Source of the DNA: JAGOTP01 sp964598725 | GTDB taxonomy: Bacteria > Patescibacteriota > Patescibacteriia > 2-12-FULL-60-25 | Reading direction: 5' to 3' | Length of the DNA: 64,000 nucleotides | Assembly (NCBI GenBank): GCA_964598725.1 | Contig: CAZRCW010000001.1 | Span: forward strand, 124,001 to 188,000 | Part shown: in pieces, positions 14,941-24,600 of the stretch | Layout of the letters: each line of letters starts with the position of its first letter | How positions within the stretch are numbered: position 1 is the stretch's first letter | Program-made: the position numbers and the translations under genes | The notes under the pieces: model-generated | Seen by the model: only the letters and a program-made list of their open reading frames with translations | The model's database searches: none | What the model was told of the DNA's origin: nothing

Positions 14941-16038
14941 ATGGCTCGTAAATCTTCTGAAGCACAGGCGGACGGTCGCGGACTCGCCGTGCAAGGCGCG
15001 ATTGATCAGATTAAGGAGAAGTTTGGTGAAGGCTCGATCATGCGTCTCGGCGAAGCTCGTAAGATGCAGGTTGCCTCCATTCCGACCGGTTGTTTGTCGC
15101 TCGACTTAGCTCTCGGTGTCTTCGGCGTCCCACGTGGGAGAATTATCGAAATTTTTGGTCCAGAAGCGTCCGGTAAAACAACGCTTGCCATGCACATTGT
15201 GGCCGAAGCCCAGAAATTGGGAGGTGTTGCAGCCTTCGTCGATGCCGAACACGCACTCGATCCAGACTATGCGAAGAAAGTTGGCGTAAAAGTCGACCAA
15301 CTGCTGATTTCTCAGCCAGACACGGGTGAACAGGCGCTTGATATCGTCGAAACACTGGTTCGTTCGAACGCGGTCGACGTCATCGTGATCGACTCGGTAG
15401 CAGCTCTCACGCCACGTGCCGAAATCGAAGGCGAAATGGGTGATCAGCACATGGGGTTGCAGGCTCGTTTGATGAGCCAAGCCCTGCGCAAACTCACCGC
15501 TATCATTTCTCGTTCGAATGCTGTTGTTATTTTCTTGAACCAGATTCGTCAGAAGATCGGTATCGTCTTCGGAAACCCAGAAACGACCACCGGTGGAAAC
15601 GCGCTCAAGTTCTACTCCTCGATGCGTATTGAGATTCGCCGTGCCGCCCATATTAAGGTGGCTGAAAAGATTATCGGTAACCGTGTAAAGGTGAAAATCG
15701 TCAAAAACAAGGTCGCTGCTCCGTTCCGAACCTGTGAATTCGATATCATGTATAACGAAGGCATCTCGATCTCTGGTGATATGTTGGATGCCGGAACGGA
15801 TCTTGGTGTCGTGACGAAGTCGGGAAACACCTATTCGTACGGAGATCAAAAACTTGGCGTTGGTCGTGAAACGGCCAAGCAAGCCCTTCGTGATCAGCCG
15901 GCACTTTTGGCTGAGATTCGTCAGAAATGTCTCGATGTTTGGCAGTCGCGTGAAGACGATCAGTCGGGAAGTGTTTCTGGTCGTGGCAAGGGTGAAGATG
16001 ACAACGAAGACGAAGAAGGCGAGCCAGAAGCGAGCTGA
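14941..16038 (+). CDS. recA: Recombinase A
   Basis: A 365-residue RecA, the strand-exchange ATPase of homologous recombination. Walker A GPEASGKT lies at about residues 73-80. Also present are FVDAEHALDPDYA, the Walker B strand VIVIDSVAAL, EGEMGDQHMGLQARLMSQALRK and the FLNQIRQKIG loop with the ETTTGG segment. The C-terminus is strongly acidic (EDDNEDEEGEPEAS), typical of bacterial RecA. The ATG at 14941 gives the standard N-terminus; a TTG 9 nt earlier is in frame but less likely. There is no Shine-Dalgarno site. It is followed by ftsK, whose own -10 lies just after the recA stop. Confidence 0.98.
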   Translation: MARKSSEAQADGRGLAVQGAIDQIKEKFGEGSIMRLGEARKMQVASIPTGCLSLDLALGVFGVPRGRIIEIFGPEASGKTTLAMHIVAEAQKLGGVAAFVDAEHALDPDYAKKVGVKVDQLLISQPDTGEQALDIVETLVRSNAVDVIVIDSVAALTPRAEIEGEMGDQHMGLQARLMSQALRKLTAIISRSNAVVIFLNQIRQKIGIVFGNPETTTGGNALKFYSSMRIEIRRAAHIKVAEKIIGNRVKVKIVKNKVAAPFRTCEFDIMYNEGISISGDMLDAGTDLGVVTKSGNTYSYGDQKLGVGRETAKQALRDQPALLAEIRQKCLDVWQSREDDQSGSVSGRGKGEDDNEDEEGEPEAS

Positions 16039-16063
16039 CCTCGTCAGATGAGCGTGCGCCGGG

Positions 16064-16069
16064 TACAAT
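16064..16069 (+). promoter_or_regulatory. -10 box close to the ftsK ATG
   Basis: TACAAT ends 9 nt before the ATG, so the mRNA would be leaderless or nearly so. A weak -35 (TCGTCA) lies 17 nt upstream. Confidence 0.5.
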
Positions 16070-16078
16070 CATCCCATC

Positions 16079-18364
16079 ATGGCTAGACGAAAACGCTCCT
16101 CCTTTGAGTTTAAACTTGATCCAGAAACGAAGCGAAGCGTGGCTGTAGTGATCCTATGCGCGTTCTCGCTTCTTCTGTTTTTCGGAATGTTCGATTTGGG
16201 TGGATCCGTCGGCGCTCGGCTTGATGGGGGATTAACTTGGGTTTTTGGGTGGGATCGGTTCTTCCTACCGTTCATTTCATTGGCGATCGCTTATCATTTG
16301 GCGGCTCCCGATCGCTTCCAGTTGCATGTAAAAAACGCCATTGGTCTGTGTTTGTTTTATCTCTCCCTTAATCCGTTCATGCACATTCTCGCTATCCCTC
16401 AAGGGGGCGATGTGCCGGATCAAGTGGTGCGTGCCGTTGGGGGAAAACTCGGATATTTGCTCGCGACTCCACTGGTTGCTTCGCTCGGGCTGTGGGGAGT
16501 GCGTATTTTGTTCGGTGCCTTGTTCGTCATTTCTATCCTGTTGATCTTCAATCTGACGATCGAAGATATTCGAACGATCATTGAATGGCTTAAGCGGGCG
16601 TTGGTTGTATTGCTTCAAGCCTTGTCTTGGCCGGTAAAGCAGTTGATCCGTGTTCGCGAAGGAAAGAGCGCAAGCTCGGCCGCTTTTACCCCGACCTACG
16701 ATCAAACCCCAGCCTATCAACCAGCTCTCGATGCCACTGAGGCGGAAGAAGAGGAAGAAGAACTCCCAGAAGGCGAAGAGGACGAGGAGGCTGTAGATGA
16801 AGATGGAGAGCCTGCAGACGGAGACGAAGAGCTTGAAGAAGACGAGGAAGGGGCAGAAGGGCCTGCGCCGAAAGTCATTGCTAAACCGAAGAAACATTAT
16901 CCGAAGATTGAGATCCCATTAGATTTACTCGATCGTCGCGATCAGAAGCCGACCTCGGGGGATATTTCTCACAATCGCGAGGTTATTCGTCGTACACTCG
17001 ATAAGTTTGGGATTCCGGTCGAAATGGCCGAAGTGTCTGTCGGTCCAACGGTGACGCAGTTCACACTGAAGCCATCGGATGGCATCAAGCTGTCGCGTAT
17101 CACAGGTTTGCATAACGACCTCGCCTTATCACTTGCAGCGCATCCGATCCGTATCGAGGCCCCAATCCCTGGCAAGTCACTCGTTGGTATCGAAGTGCCG
17201 AACCAATCGGTCGCGACCGTTGGTATGCGCGAGATCTTGGAATCAAAAGAATTCCGCGAGCGCAAAGCCGGTGGTTTACACTTCGTACTTGGAAAAGACG
17301 TGGCTGGTAAACCTTGGACAGCCGATCTTGGTCGCATGCCTCACTTGCTCGTGGCTGGTGCGACAGGTTCGGGTAAGTCCGTGTGTTTGAATGTCATCAT
17401 CATGACGTTGCTCTACACCTTCAGCCCAGACGAGATGAAGTTCGTCATGGTTGACCCGAAGCGTGTTGAGTTGCAGGTGTATAATGGTTTGCCACATTTG
17501 GTGACACCAGTCATTACGAAGACGGCAGAGACGGTGAACGCCCTGAAGTGGGCGCTCCGTGAGATGGATCATCGCTACGATCTCTTGTCCAAGGTCGGTG
17601 CCCGAGACCTTGCGAGTTACAACACGCGCGTCGAAGAGAAGATTCCGTATCTCGCGATCTTCATCGATGAGTTGGCGGACCTCATGGCAACCTCAGCATC
17701 CGAGATCGAAGGGCCGATCGTGCGCTTGGCGCAGATGGCTCGTGCCGTCGGCATCCATTTGATTTTGGCAACGCAGCGTCCCTCGGTTGATGTCATCACT
17801 GGGTTGATCAAAGCCAACGTTCCGGCACGTATCGCGTTCGCCGTCGCCTCCTCAACTGATTCGCGCACCATTCTTGATCAACAAGGAGCTGATAAGCTCT
17901 TGGGCCGCGGAGATATGTTACTTTCGACGGCTGAGATGTCGACGCCAAAACGTATTCAAGGCGCCTTCGTATCGGATACTGAGATCACGCGCGTTGTCGA
18001 GTACATCAAATCCAAATACGAGCCGGCCGATTACGACTTCACCGTTACCCAGCGTAATGGAGGAACGAGCAGTAACGGAACATTCGGTGGCGGAGCTGGT
18101 GGTGATGGTGAAGATGACGATCCACTCATGTCGGATGCGAAAGAAGAAATCATTCGTGCGGGTAAAGCTTCAGCATCATTGTTGCAACGTCGTTTGAAGG
18201 TCGGTTATGCACGTGCCGCACGTTTGCTTGATTTGCTAGAGCAGGAAGGCTTCATCGGTCCGTCTGATGGTGCAAAACCGCGAGAGATTCTTAAGGCGGA
18301 TTTCGGTCGTCAGATGGACATTGATAACGCCGTCCCGGGCGAGGAAGAATCGGACGAAGCCTAG
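16079..18364 (+). CDS. ftsK: FtsK/SpoIIIE-type DNA translocase
   Basis: A 761-residue septal DNA pump that clears and resolves the chromosome terminus at division. N-terminal hydrophobic segments (about residues 20-165) anchor it. A highly Glu/Asp-rich linker follows (about 215-260), then the RecA-like motor: GATGSGKS at about 427-434, MVDPKRVELQVYNGLPHL, IFIDELADLM and ATQRPSVDVITGLIKANVPARI. The C-terminal 65 residues are a winged-helix gamma domain (SLLQRRLKVGYARAARLLDLL), which normally reads the polar KOPS sequences. Length and order match the family. The RodZ-like gene follows after 6 nt, so the two are probably co-transcribed. Confidence 0.96.
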   Translation: MARRKRSSFEFKLDPETKRSVAVVILCAFSLLLFFGMFDLGGSVGARLDGGLTWVFGWDRFFLPFISLAIAYHLAAPDRFQLHVKNAIGLCLFYLSLNPFMHILAIPQGGDVPDQVVRAVGGKLGYLLATPLVASLGLWGVRILFGALFVISILLIFNLTIEDIRTIIEWLKRALVVLLQALSWPVKQLIRVREGKSASSAAFTPTYDQTPAYQPALDATEAEEEEEELPEGEEDEEAVDEDGEPADGDEELEEDEEGAEGPAPKVIAKPKKHYPKIEIPLDLLDRRDQKPTSGDISHNREVIRRTLDKFGIPVEMAEVSVGPTVTQFTLKPSDGIKLSRITGLHNDLALSLAAHPIRIEAPIPGKSLVGIEVPNQSVATVGMREILESKEFRERKAGGLHFVLGKDVAGKPWTADLGRMPHLLVAGATGSGKSVCLNVIIMTLLYTFSPDEMKFVMVDPKRVELQVYNGLPHLVTPVITKTAETVNALKWALREMDHRYDLLSKVGARDLASYNTRVEEKIPYLAIFIDELADLMATSASEIEGPIVRLAQMARAVGIHLILATQRPSVDVITGLIKANVPARIAFAVASSTDSRTILDQQGADKLLGRGDMLLSTAEMSTPKRIQGAFVSDTEITRVVEYIKSKYEPADYDFTVTQRNGGTSSNGTFGGGAGGDGEDDDPLMSDAKEEIIRAGKASASLLQRRLKVGYARAARLLDLLEQEGFIGPSDGAKPREILKADFGRQMDIDNAVPGEEESDEA

Positions 18365-18370
18365 CCGACT

Positions 18371-19057
18371 ATGGGATTCATTCAGAAGCGGATTAACCCC
18401 GGAGGCGGCTTGGGCCATGACTTGGTTGAGCTTCGAACGAAGGCGGGGTTGTCGCTGGCTGAAGCGGCGAAATTGAGCAAGGTCTCAGAAGGGGCAATCC
18501 GTTCGCTTGAGGAAGAACGTTGGCACGAGATTCCGGATCCGCTTTATTTTGAGCACGTGTTTCGAAGCTACCTTTCCTTGTATTCGATCCAGCAGAACTA
18601 TTACCTTCAAAAATATCGGACGAGTTTGAATATCCAAAGTCGTGAACGGACAACCGAAGAGCTTATGCCGCTCGAACGTGCCCGCTGGTCCGACTTCACC
18701 GTTTGGTCACGCGTCTTGGCGGCATTTGGGTTGATCGTGTTCGCCGGTCTGATCGGTGGCTACGTTTTTTATCAAGTTCGTGCAGTAACAGCAGCTCCCT
18801 CGTTATCTGTAGACACGCCAAAAGAAGGGGAGCGTTTAGCCCGCCCTGTCGCCGATATCCAAGGCAAGACCGAGCCGGATGCCAGTGTTTTGATCAATGG
18901 CCGTTCCGCTATCGTTGACAACGATGGTTCTTTTAAGCTCACGATCGATATTCCCTCCGGACCGACCGTGATTGTGATTCAAGCGAAAAAACGTCGTGGA
19001 AAAACTGCCGAAGAGACGCGCCACGTCTTCTACCAACGTACCGGGGATAATCAGTAA
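18371..19057 (+). CDS. RodZ-like protein: HTH, one membrane segment, Ig-like domain
   Basis: A 228-residue bitopic protein. Residues about 15-80 form the RodZ-type helix-turn-helix (LVELRTKAGLSLAEAAKLSK, VSEGAIRSLEEERWHEIPDP, the YFEHVFRSYL segment). A single transmembrane helix lies at about 115-137 (VLAAFGLIVFAGLIGGYVFY). The outer part (about 145-225) is a small beta-sandwich of the bacterial Ig-like type (GKTEPDASVLINGRSAIVDN, DGSFKLTIDI). In RodZ the HTH binds MreB and links cell-wall synthesis to shape; that role is inferred here. Tight linkage to ftsK suits a cell-envelope function. The outer domain differs from classical RodZ. Confidence 0.8.
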   Translation: MGFIQKRINPGGGLGHDLVELRTKAGLSLAEAAKLSKVSEGAIRSLEEERWHEIPDPLYFEHVFRSYLSLYSIQQNYYLQKYRTSLNIQSRERTTEELMPLERARWSDFTVWSRVLAAFGLIVFAGLIGGYVFYQVRAVTAAPSLSVDTPKEGERLARPVADIQGKTEPDASVLINGRSAIVDNDGSFKLTIDIPSGPTVIVIQAKKRRGKTAEETRHVFYQRTGDNQ

Positions 19058-19284
19058 ACAAAAAATCCTCTTCCCGACTGCGAAACGCTGCCATGCGCGA
19101 GAAAGATGTTCCGGTGACACGGCGTGATTTTGGAAGAACTCCAAAAAAAGCGCGTCGTTGGTCCATCAAGAATGGCATACAGCGATCCGCAATCTGAAAG
19201 ATGATTTTGCCGCCCTCAGGTTCAATCGAGAGTACGAAACTTTCGGTCTTTGGTCAAGCTAACGACGAATCTAAAAACCATCTA

Positions 19285-19857
19285 AAAATGACTTCACCCC
19301 GCTCGTTGGTGACCGAGAGTTCGGTCTGAGCGGGGTGATGTTGGATATCAAAACACGGGTCGATCATCAACACTGTTTTGGCACGAAGCCGCAAGCGTTA
19401 CGAGCCAGAGCGAAACTGAGTCTGACAAAAGCGCCAGAGGCAGAAAAATGCAAAGCTCGGGTAAGCGGAGCCTACCGATGACCAGCCCGTGTTTTGAAGG
19501 GGATCGAACGAAAGATAAAGAGGTGAGAGTCCCGGGGCGCCAGAGGCGCTTAGGGACGTATGGACGAAATGGATGGGGGAAGGTAGCCGTGGCCACCCGC
19601 AACTATCTTTTCGGCCTGCTCCGTCAGTGGCCGTGTTCGGTTTCCGGCGGAGATCGTCCTCTTTATCCCTTGTTCGATCTCGTCAGCGTTTTGGAGGGTG
19701 GGAGGTGGACAACCCTGGTCCGAAGACCGGGTGTTCCGCAAGGGAACGCTTGAGACGTTCGAGCCGTGGCCCAAAAGGGTCAAACGATTCACTTGTTCCG
19801 AGCAAGCTCGGGAACCCTCCAAAACGCTGCAGAGATCGCGCGTTACGACAAAGGTAA
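19285..19857 (-). ncRNA. Candidate large structured non-coding RNA 2 (~570 nt)
   Basis: No credible ORF, but a near-ideal minus-strand promoter (19864-19892) and a strong terminator-like hairpin at the far end (19295-19337) bracket it. Inside, a perfect 16-bp stem joins 19684-19699 with 19814-19829 and encloses at least four small hairpins (for example TTCCGAG/CTCGGGAA, GTTCC/GGGAAC, CCTGGTC/GACCGGG). A second long-range stem joins AAACACGGG (19351-19359) with CCCGTGTTT (19486-19494). This multibranched plan is typical of large ornate bacterial RNAs. I found no RNase P, tmRNA, SRP or intron signature. The class is unknown, and no sequence similarity to RNA 1 is obvious. Confidence 0.65.
19295..19337 (-). 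terminator. Terminator of structured RNA 2
   Basis: CACCCCGCTC (19295-19304) / GAGCGGGGTG (19328-19337) with an inner ACCGA/TCGGT stem. On the minus strand it is followed by AAGTCATTTTTA. Confidence 0.65.
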
Positions 19858-19863
19858 CTCGCT

Positions 19864-19892
19864 ATAATAATATAGTTTTATTATTCTGTCAA
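19864..19892 (-). promoter_or_regulatory. Promoter of structured RNA 2
   Basis: Minus strand: TTGACA (19892-19887), exact 17-nt spacer, TATTAT (19869-19864). This is one of the best sigma70 matches in the window. Confidence 0.8.
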
Positions 19893-20326
19893 GCGTCATG
19901 ATCCATCTTGCAAGAAATTTGGCTTAGATAAGCGCTGTTTCTTGTTTAACGCATCTGAACAAACAGGGTATAGATTGTATAGTAGTTCTTCGCTTCTCGT
20001 AGGTGAACCGGCTCGTGCCCGACGAGTCCCCGTCGTTTCTTCCTACCTTTTAAGAATACGCCCTCCAGAAGATAAGAGATATATTATAGTGTAATTTGGG
20101 CTCAACCCAGCAAAGAAAGAGGTGCTTTTTTGAATGTCATCGTGATAATCTAATATGTGTACAACCTGAGGACAGATGGAGTGAGGCGTTGACCTTTTGG
20201 CTAATCTGTCGCATTCTCATCAAGAACTTTCATAATAGAATACGAAGTAAAGAAGGGGTGGCGTTCCCTCAACCTGCTCTCAGGCAGGGATTTTGAACGT
20301 CTGATTGGATGGAAGTGGGTCGACCG
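19893..20326 (+). promoter_or_regulatory. Non-coding gap with promoter of the gene at 20327
   Basis: No ORF is supported here. TTGACC (20189-20194) with CATTCT (20212-20217), 17-nt spacer, could drive the next gene with a leader of about 100 nt. Around 20000-20055 a GTAGG ... CCTAC stem encloses GGCTCGT/ACGAGTC and is followed by TTTT, possibly a small RNA or terminator. Confidence 0.35.
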
Positions 20327-21184
20327 ATGAACTTTTTGCAAGGAATTCCGTTTGGAGGATCTCCCCGAGAGATCAACCTCGCGCTTGATGCGGCGCTCGG
20401 GGAGCCGCACTCCTGCCCCCTCCGTGGGGTGACGATCAGCCTCGACGCGAGCGATGACATCGAGCTCCGGAACAGCGTCCCACTGCTCGACGACCGGTGG
20501 AGCTATGCCTCACGCCGGGTGCTCCAGCTCTTCCTCGCCCAGCGCTGCGACGCGCGCGGCGTCGATCTGGACGAGCTCGAGAGGCGCGCGGCTGAGATCG
20601 GGAACGATGGCCAGGGCGAGTTCGCTTCCTGGCGGGTCTCCCTCACGTCCGAGCAGCATCAGTTCCTCGCGAGCTGCCCGCTCGATCCGAGGGCGCGCGA
20701 CTTCTTCCAGCGGGTCGGCGATCGGTCCATGAAGTTCGAGGTTGCTCAGATGGAGGGCGCGCGGTACTTCATGAAGGCGGGCAAGGTCGGGCCGATCAAC
20801 TTCAAGGCGATCACGAGCCTCGACCGGCTCATGGAGGCCTTCGTCGATGCACTCGGGCCGCGCGCTGCCGAGTTCCGGTCCAATTTCGGTCTTGAGCTCG
20901 TCAAGGGTCTCACGGGCCCGACGACGGCCAAGATCACGATCTCGTCCATCGAGACGCCCGACGTCATCAAGGCGTTTTTCCAGTGGGCGCACTGCATGAT
21001 CATGTGCCAGCACCTCCGCTGGTCGGGCGAGTGGCCTATGGTTCCGAACAGGCGCCTGCTCTGCCTCGAGGAGTTCGGGGCGTATCTTCCGCAGATCGCC
21101 TCGTTTCTCCCGCAGCAGGACCTGGTCCGTCGGTTCCTCGAGGAGCTCCCCGAGGGGCTCGCGTTTCGTTTCATCGAGCGCTGA
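20327..21184 (+). CDS. Hypothetical protein, 285 residues (cassette-type gene)
   Basis: A soluble mostly helical protein; no family recognised. It is rich in Arg, Leu, Glu and Ala with very GC-rich codons. Features include LDELERRAAEIGNDGQ, a KFEVAQMEGARYFMKAGK segment and a Trp/Cys-containing region FFQWAHCMIMCQHLRW. The start is uncertain: 20327 has a GGAAGTGG stretch upstream, whereas the in-frame ATG at 20309 has none. It stands alone between structured RNA 2 and rpoB, a position that in many bacteria holds the L10/L12 genes. A strong GC hairpin follows. Confidence 0.65.
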   Translation: MNFLQGIPFGGSPREINLALDAALGEPHSCPLRGVTISLDASDDIELRNSVPLLDDRWSYASRRVLQLFLAQRCDARGVDLDELERRAAEIGNDGQGEFASWRVSLTSEQHQFLASCPLDPRARDFFQRVGDRSMKFEVAQMEGARYFMKAGKVGPINFKAITSLDRLMEAFVDALGPRAAEFRSNFGLELVKGLTGPTTAKITISSIETPDVIKAFFQWAHCMIMCQHLRWSGEWPMVPNRRLLCLEEFGAYLPQIASFLPQQDLVRRFLEELPEGLAFRFIER

Positions 21185-21202
21185 GCGTCGTCGCCGGTCA
21201 AA

Positions 21203-21242
21203 GGGCGGCGAGAGCGGTCTATCCAGACGGTTCTCGCCGCCC
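21203..21242 (+). terminator. Hairpin after the gene at 20327
   Basis: A perfect 11-bp stem GGGCGGCGAGA (21203-21213) / TCTCGCCGCCC (21232-21242). It has no T-run. Confidence 0.6.
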
Positions 21243-21346
21243 GCGACAGCAGCTTATCTCAACAAATCCTTAAGGAACGCCACCTATCCTTCTTTTCTTC
21301 GTATTTTCTCTAAATAGAGCCAAAATAAGGCGATTCTTGCCATTGT

Positions 21347-21376
21347 TTGACGTTCCTGCCTTTTCAATGGTATATT
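21347..21376 (+). promoter_or_regulatory. rpoBC promoter
   Basis: TTGACG (21347-21352), 18-nt spacer, TATATT (21371-21376). It implies a leader of about 255 nt before rpoB, long for this genome. Confidence 0.7.
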
Positions 21377-21456
21377 CGCGGCGGAAAAACCTGCTTCAAC
21401 GTTGATTTTTACATCAAATTCCTGCTTTGCCCATGCAGATCTCGCGCTCGTAACGC

Positions 21457-21495
21457 AAAAAACCCTTCCCGATTACGTATCAGGGAGGGGATTTT
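21457..21495 (+). promoter_or_regulatory. Terminator-like hairpin inside the rpoB leader (possible attenuator)
   Basis: CCCTTCCC (21463-21470) pairs with GGGAGGGG (21483-21490), followed by ATTTTG and flanked by an A-run on the 5' side. It lies between the promoter and the rpoB ATG, so it could attenuate transcription. Confidence 0.5.
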
Positions 21496-21638
21496 GCGCC
21501 TTCAGCGCGGTTGAAGACGGTTTTGACATCTCGGCTCCATCTTGTACGGAAACGGACACGAACTTCCCCCGGCTGCCAGGTCCTGCTCGGTTCGTCCCAC
21601 ATTCGTACGAGGTGTGTTAACTCCCCTCAGCCGTTTCT

Positions 21639-24600
21639 ATGATTTTCCGTCGCCAGCCTTCGGTCGACGTCGAGCGCCGGTACTTTACCGCGACGCGTGA
21701 CGCTATGGCCCTGCCTGACCTCATCGAGGTCCAAAAAGATTCCTATCGCTGGTTCATCCAGGATGGGATCCGTGAGCTGGTCAAAGAGATTTCGCCGATC
21801 AAAGACTTCATTGGTCGCGATCTCGAATTGCATTTGGATGATTATTTTGTTGACGAGCCAAAATTCGACGAGAAGACGTCGATGGGGAAGAACGTCAACT
21901 ACGAAGCCGCTTTGCGTGTCAAAGCGCGTCTAACGAACCGCCGCACAGGTGCTTCGAAGGATCAGGAAGTGTATCTTGGTGACCTCCCGCTCATGACGGA
22001 GCGCGGAACGTTCATCATCAACGGCATCGAGCGTGTGATCGTGTCGCAGCTCGTCCGTTCGGCCGGTGCTTTTTTCAGCGCTGAGCTTGTCCGTGGACGC
22101 AAGCAGTACGGGGCCAAAATCATCCCAAACCGTGGTGCCTGGCTCGAATTCGAGACCGATGGCAACAACGTGATCTGGGTGAAGATCGATCGCAAGCGCA
22201 AAGTGGCGGCAACGTCCCTTTTGCGTGCCTTTGGCGTTGGTTTGGACGATGATATTCGCGCGCTCTTCACAGACGTCGATATCCACCCACTCAACCGCTA
22301 CATCGATTCGACGCTCGCCAAAGACGCAGCCAAGGATGAAGAATCCGGTCACGTCGAAGTCTACAAGCGTATCCGCCCAGGAGACTTGGCAACGCCAGAC
22401 AACGCTCGTTCGCTCGTGCAGTCGATGTTCTTCAACTTTGATCGCTACGACTTGGGCCCAGTCGGTCGCTACAAGTTCAATCACCGTTTCGGGCTTCAAA
22501 TGGAACGCGAACAGGTTGTGAAGGAGGAATCGCGCATTTTGACGAAGGACGACTTGGTCTTGATTTTGAAAGAGATCATTCGTTTGAACATCTCGCAGGA
22601 AGAATCTGACGACGTAGACCATTTGGGTAACCGCCGTGTCCGCGCAGTTGGGGAACTCGCGCAGGGTCGGTTCCGCATCGGTCTCGCTCGTATGGAGCGT
22701 ATCGTCCGCGATCGTATGTCGACCCTCGACATCGACACGCTGACCCCAGCCAAGCTCATCAACGCCCGCCCAGTCATTGGAGCCGTGCGTGAATTCTTCA
22801 TGAGCTCGCAGTTGTCGCAGTTCATGGACCAAACGAACCCATTGTCTGAGCTCGAACATAAGCGCCGTTTGTCCGCGATGGGCCCAGGTGGTCTCTCTCG
22901 CGAACGCGCTGGCTTCGACGTGCGTGACGTGCACCGCACGCACTACGGTCGCATCTGTCCGATCACCTCACCAGAAGGTCCAAACATTGGTTTGATCGGT
23001 CACATGTCGTGTTATGCTCGCATCAACGAATACGGCTTCATCGAAACGCCTTATCGCAAAGTCCGTAACTGGGCCTTGAACGATGGTAAGGATTCGATCG
23101 ACGAAATCTTGCGTGTCGACGTCAACGATGGCGAAGGCAAACTCGTTGGAAAAGCTGGTACCACCGTTGATAAGAAGCTTGCGGAAAAATTGCAGAAGAT
23201 TTCGATCGACAAATTGCCGATCCATCCAACCGTAACCGATGAAGTCGTCTATTTGAACGCCTTCGCCGAAGAGCGTGGAACGACGGCGCCTGCCACGACC
23301 CCAATCGGTCGCGACGGCAAATTCACAGTCGAACGCGCTCCAGCGCGTAAGAACGGAGAACCAACGATCGTTGATGTGGCTGAAATCGACTACGTCGATG
23401 TCTCGTCCAAGCAGATTCTGTCGATTGGTACGTCTTTGATTCCATTCGTGGAACACGATGACGGTCACCGCGCCTTGATGGGAACGAACATGCAACGTCA
23501 GGCCGTGCCATGTATCAAGCCAGATGCGCCTATTGTTGGAACGGGTGTTGAACGCCGCGCCGCCATCGACTCTGGTCAGGCCTTGATCGCTCCAGATGAC
23601 GGTGTCGTTGTGTCTGTTTCTGGAAACCATGTTGAATTCCAGTCCGCCGGCGATGGTCGCATCCACCGTTACGACTTGATGAAGTTCCAGCGTTCGAACC
23701 ACTCGACGTGTGTCAACCAGCGTCCAGTCGTCATGAAGGGTCAGAAGATGTACGCCGGTGAAGTCTTGGTCGACGGTACATCTTGCCAACGTGGTGAGCT
23801 CGCCCTCGGTCAGAACTTGCTGTGTGCCTTCTTGAGCTGGGATGGCTACAACTACGAAGACGCTATTATTTTGAGCGAGCGCTTGATTCACACCGATCGC
23901 TTCACCTCGATCAACATCGAACACCACGTGCTCGATGTCCGTGATACGAAACTTGGTCTTGAAGTCGTCACGTCCGATATTCCAAACGTATCTGAAGAAC
24001 GTCTCCGCAACCTCGATGAGAACGGCATTGTCCGCATCGGTGCTGAGGTAAAATCCGGTGACATTTTGGTCGGGAAGATCACGCCAAAGGGTGAAACCGA
24101 TTTGTCGGCCGAAGAAAAATTGCTCCGCGCGATTTTCGGTGAAAAGGCTCGCGATGTTCGCGATTCCTCGCTTCGCTTGGAACACGGTGAGCACGGGAAA
24201 GTCGTCGACGTGAAGATCTTCTCGCGCGAAGCCGGAGACAAACTCCAGCCAGGTGTCTTGAAACAGATCGTCGTGACGGTTGCCGACCTTCGCAAGATTC
24301 AAGCGGGTGACAAGCTCGCCGGTCGCCACGGAAACAAGGGTGTTATTTCGAAGATCGTTCCAGTCGCTGATATGCCGTTCCTTGAGGACGGCACACCGGT
24401 CGACGTGATCTTGTCACCACTTGGTGTCGTGTCACGTATGAACTTGGGTCAGATTCTTGAAACGCACTTGGGTCTTGCTGCGAACGCGCTTGGCTACCAC
24501 GTTGCTACCCCAGTGTTCGATGGTGTTCCAGAAGCCAAGATTCACGAAGAGCTTGAAAAAGCTGGCTTCCAGGGTGACGGCAAGGTCAAAGTCTTCGACG

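Noticed and set aside
19093..19197. 34-codon plus-strand frame (basic peptide) after the RodZ-like gene
   Set aside because: No ribosome site, no clear promoter or terminator of its own, and no conservation evidence; left out as unsupported.
19285..19857. Possibility that RNA 2 is tmRNA
   Set aside because: No tRNA-like ends with the TTCRA arm and CCA, and no tag reading frame ending in the usual Ala-Ala-stop.
22968..24329. 453-codon minus-strand frame opposite rpoB
   Set aside because: Same reason: shadow of the rpoB frame.
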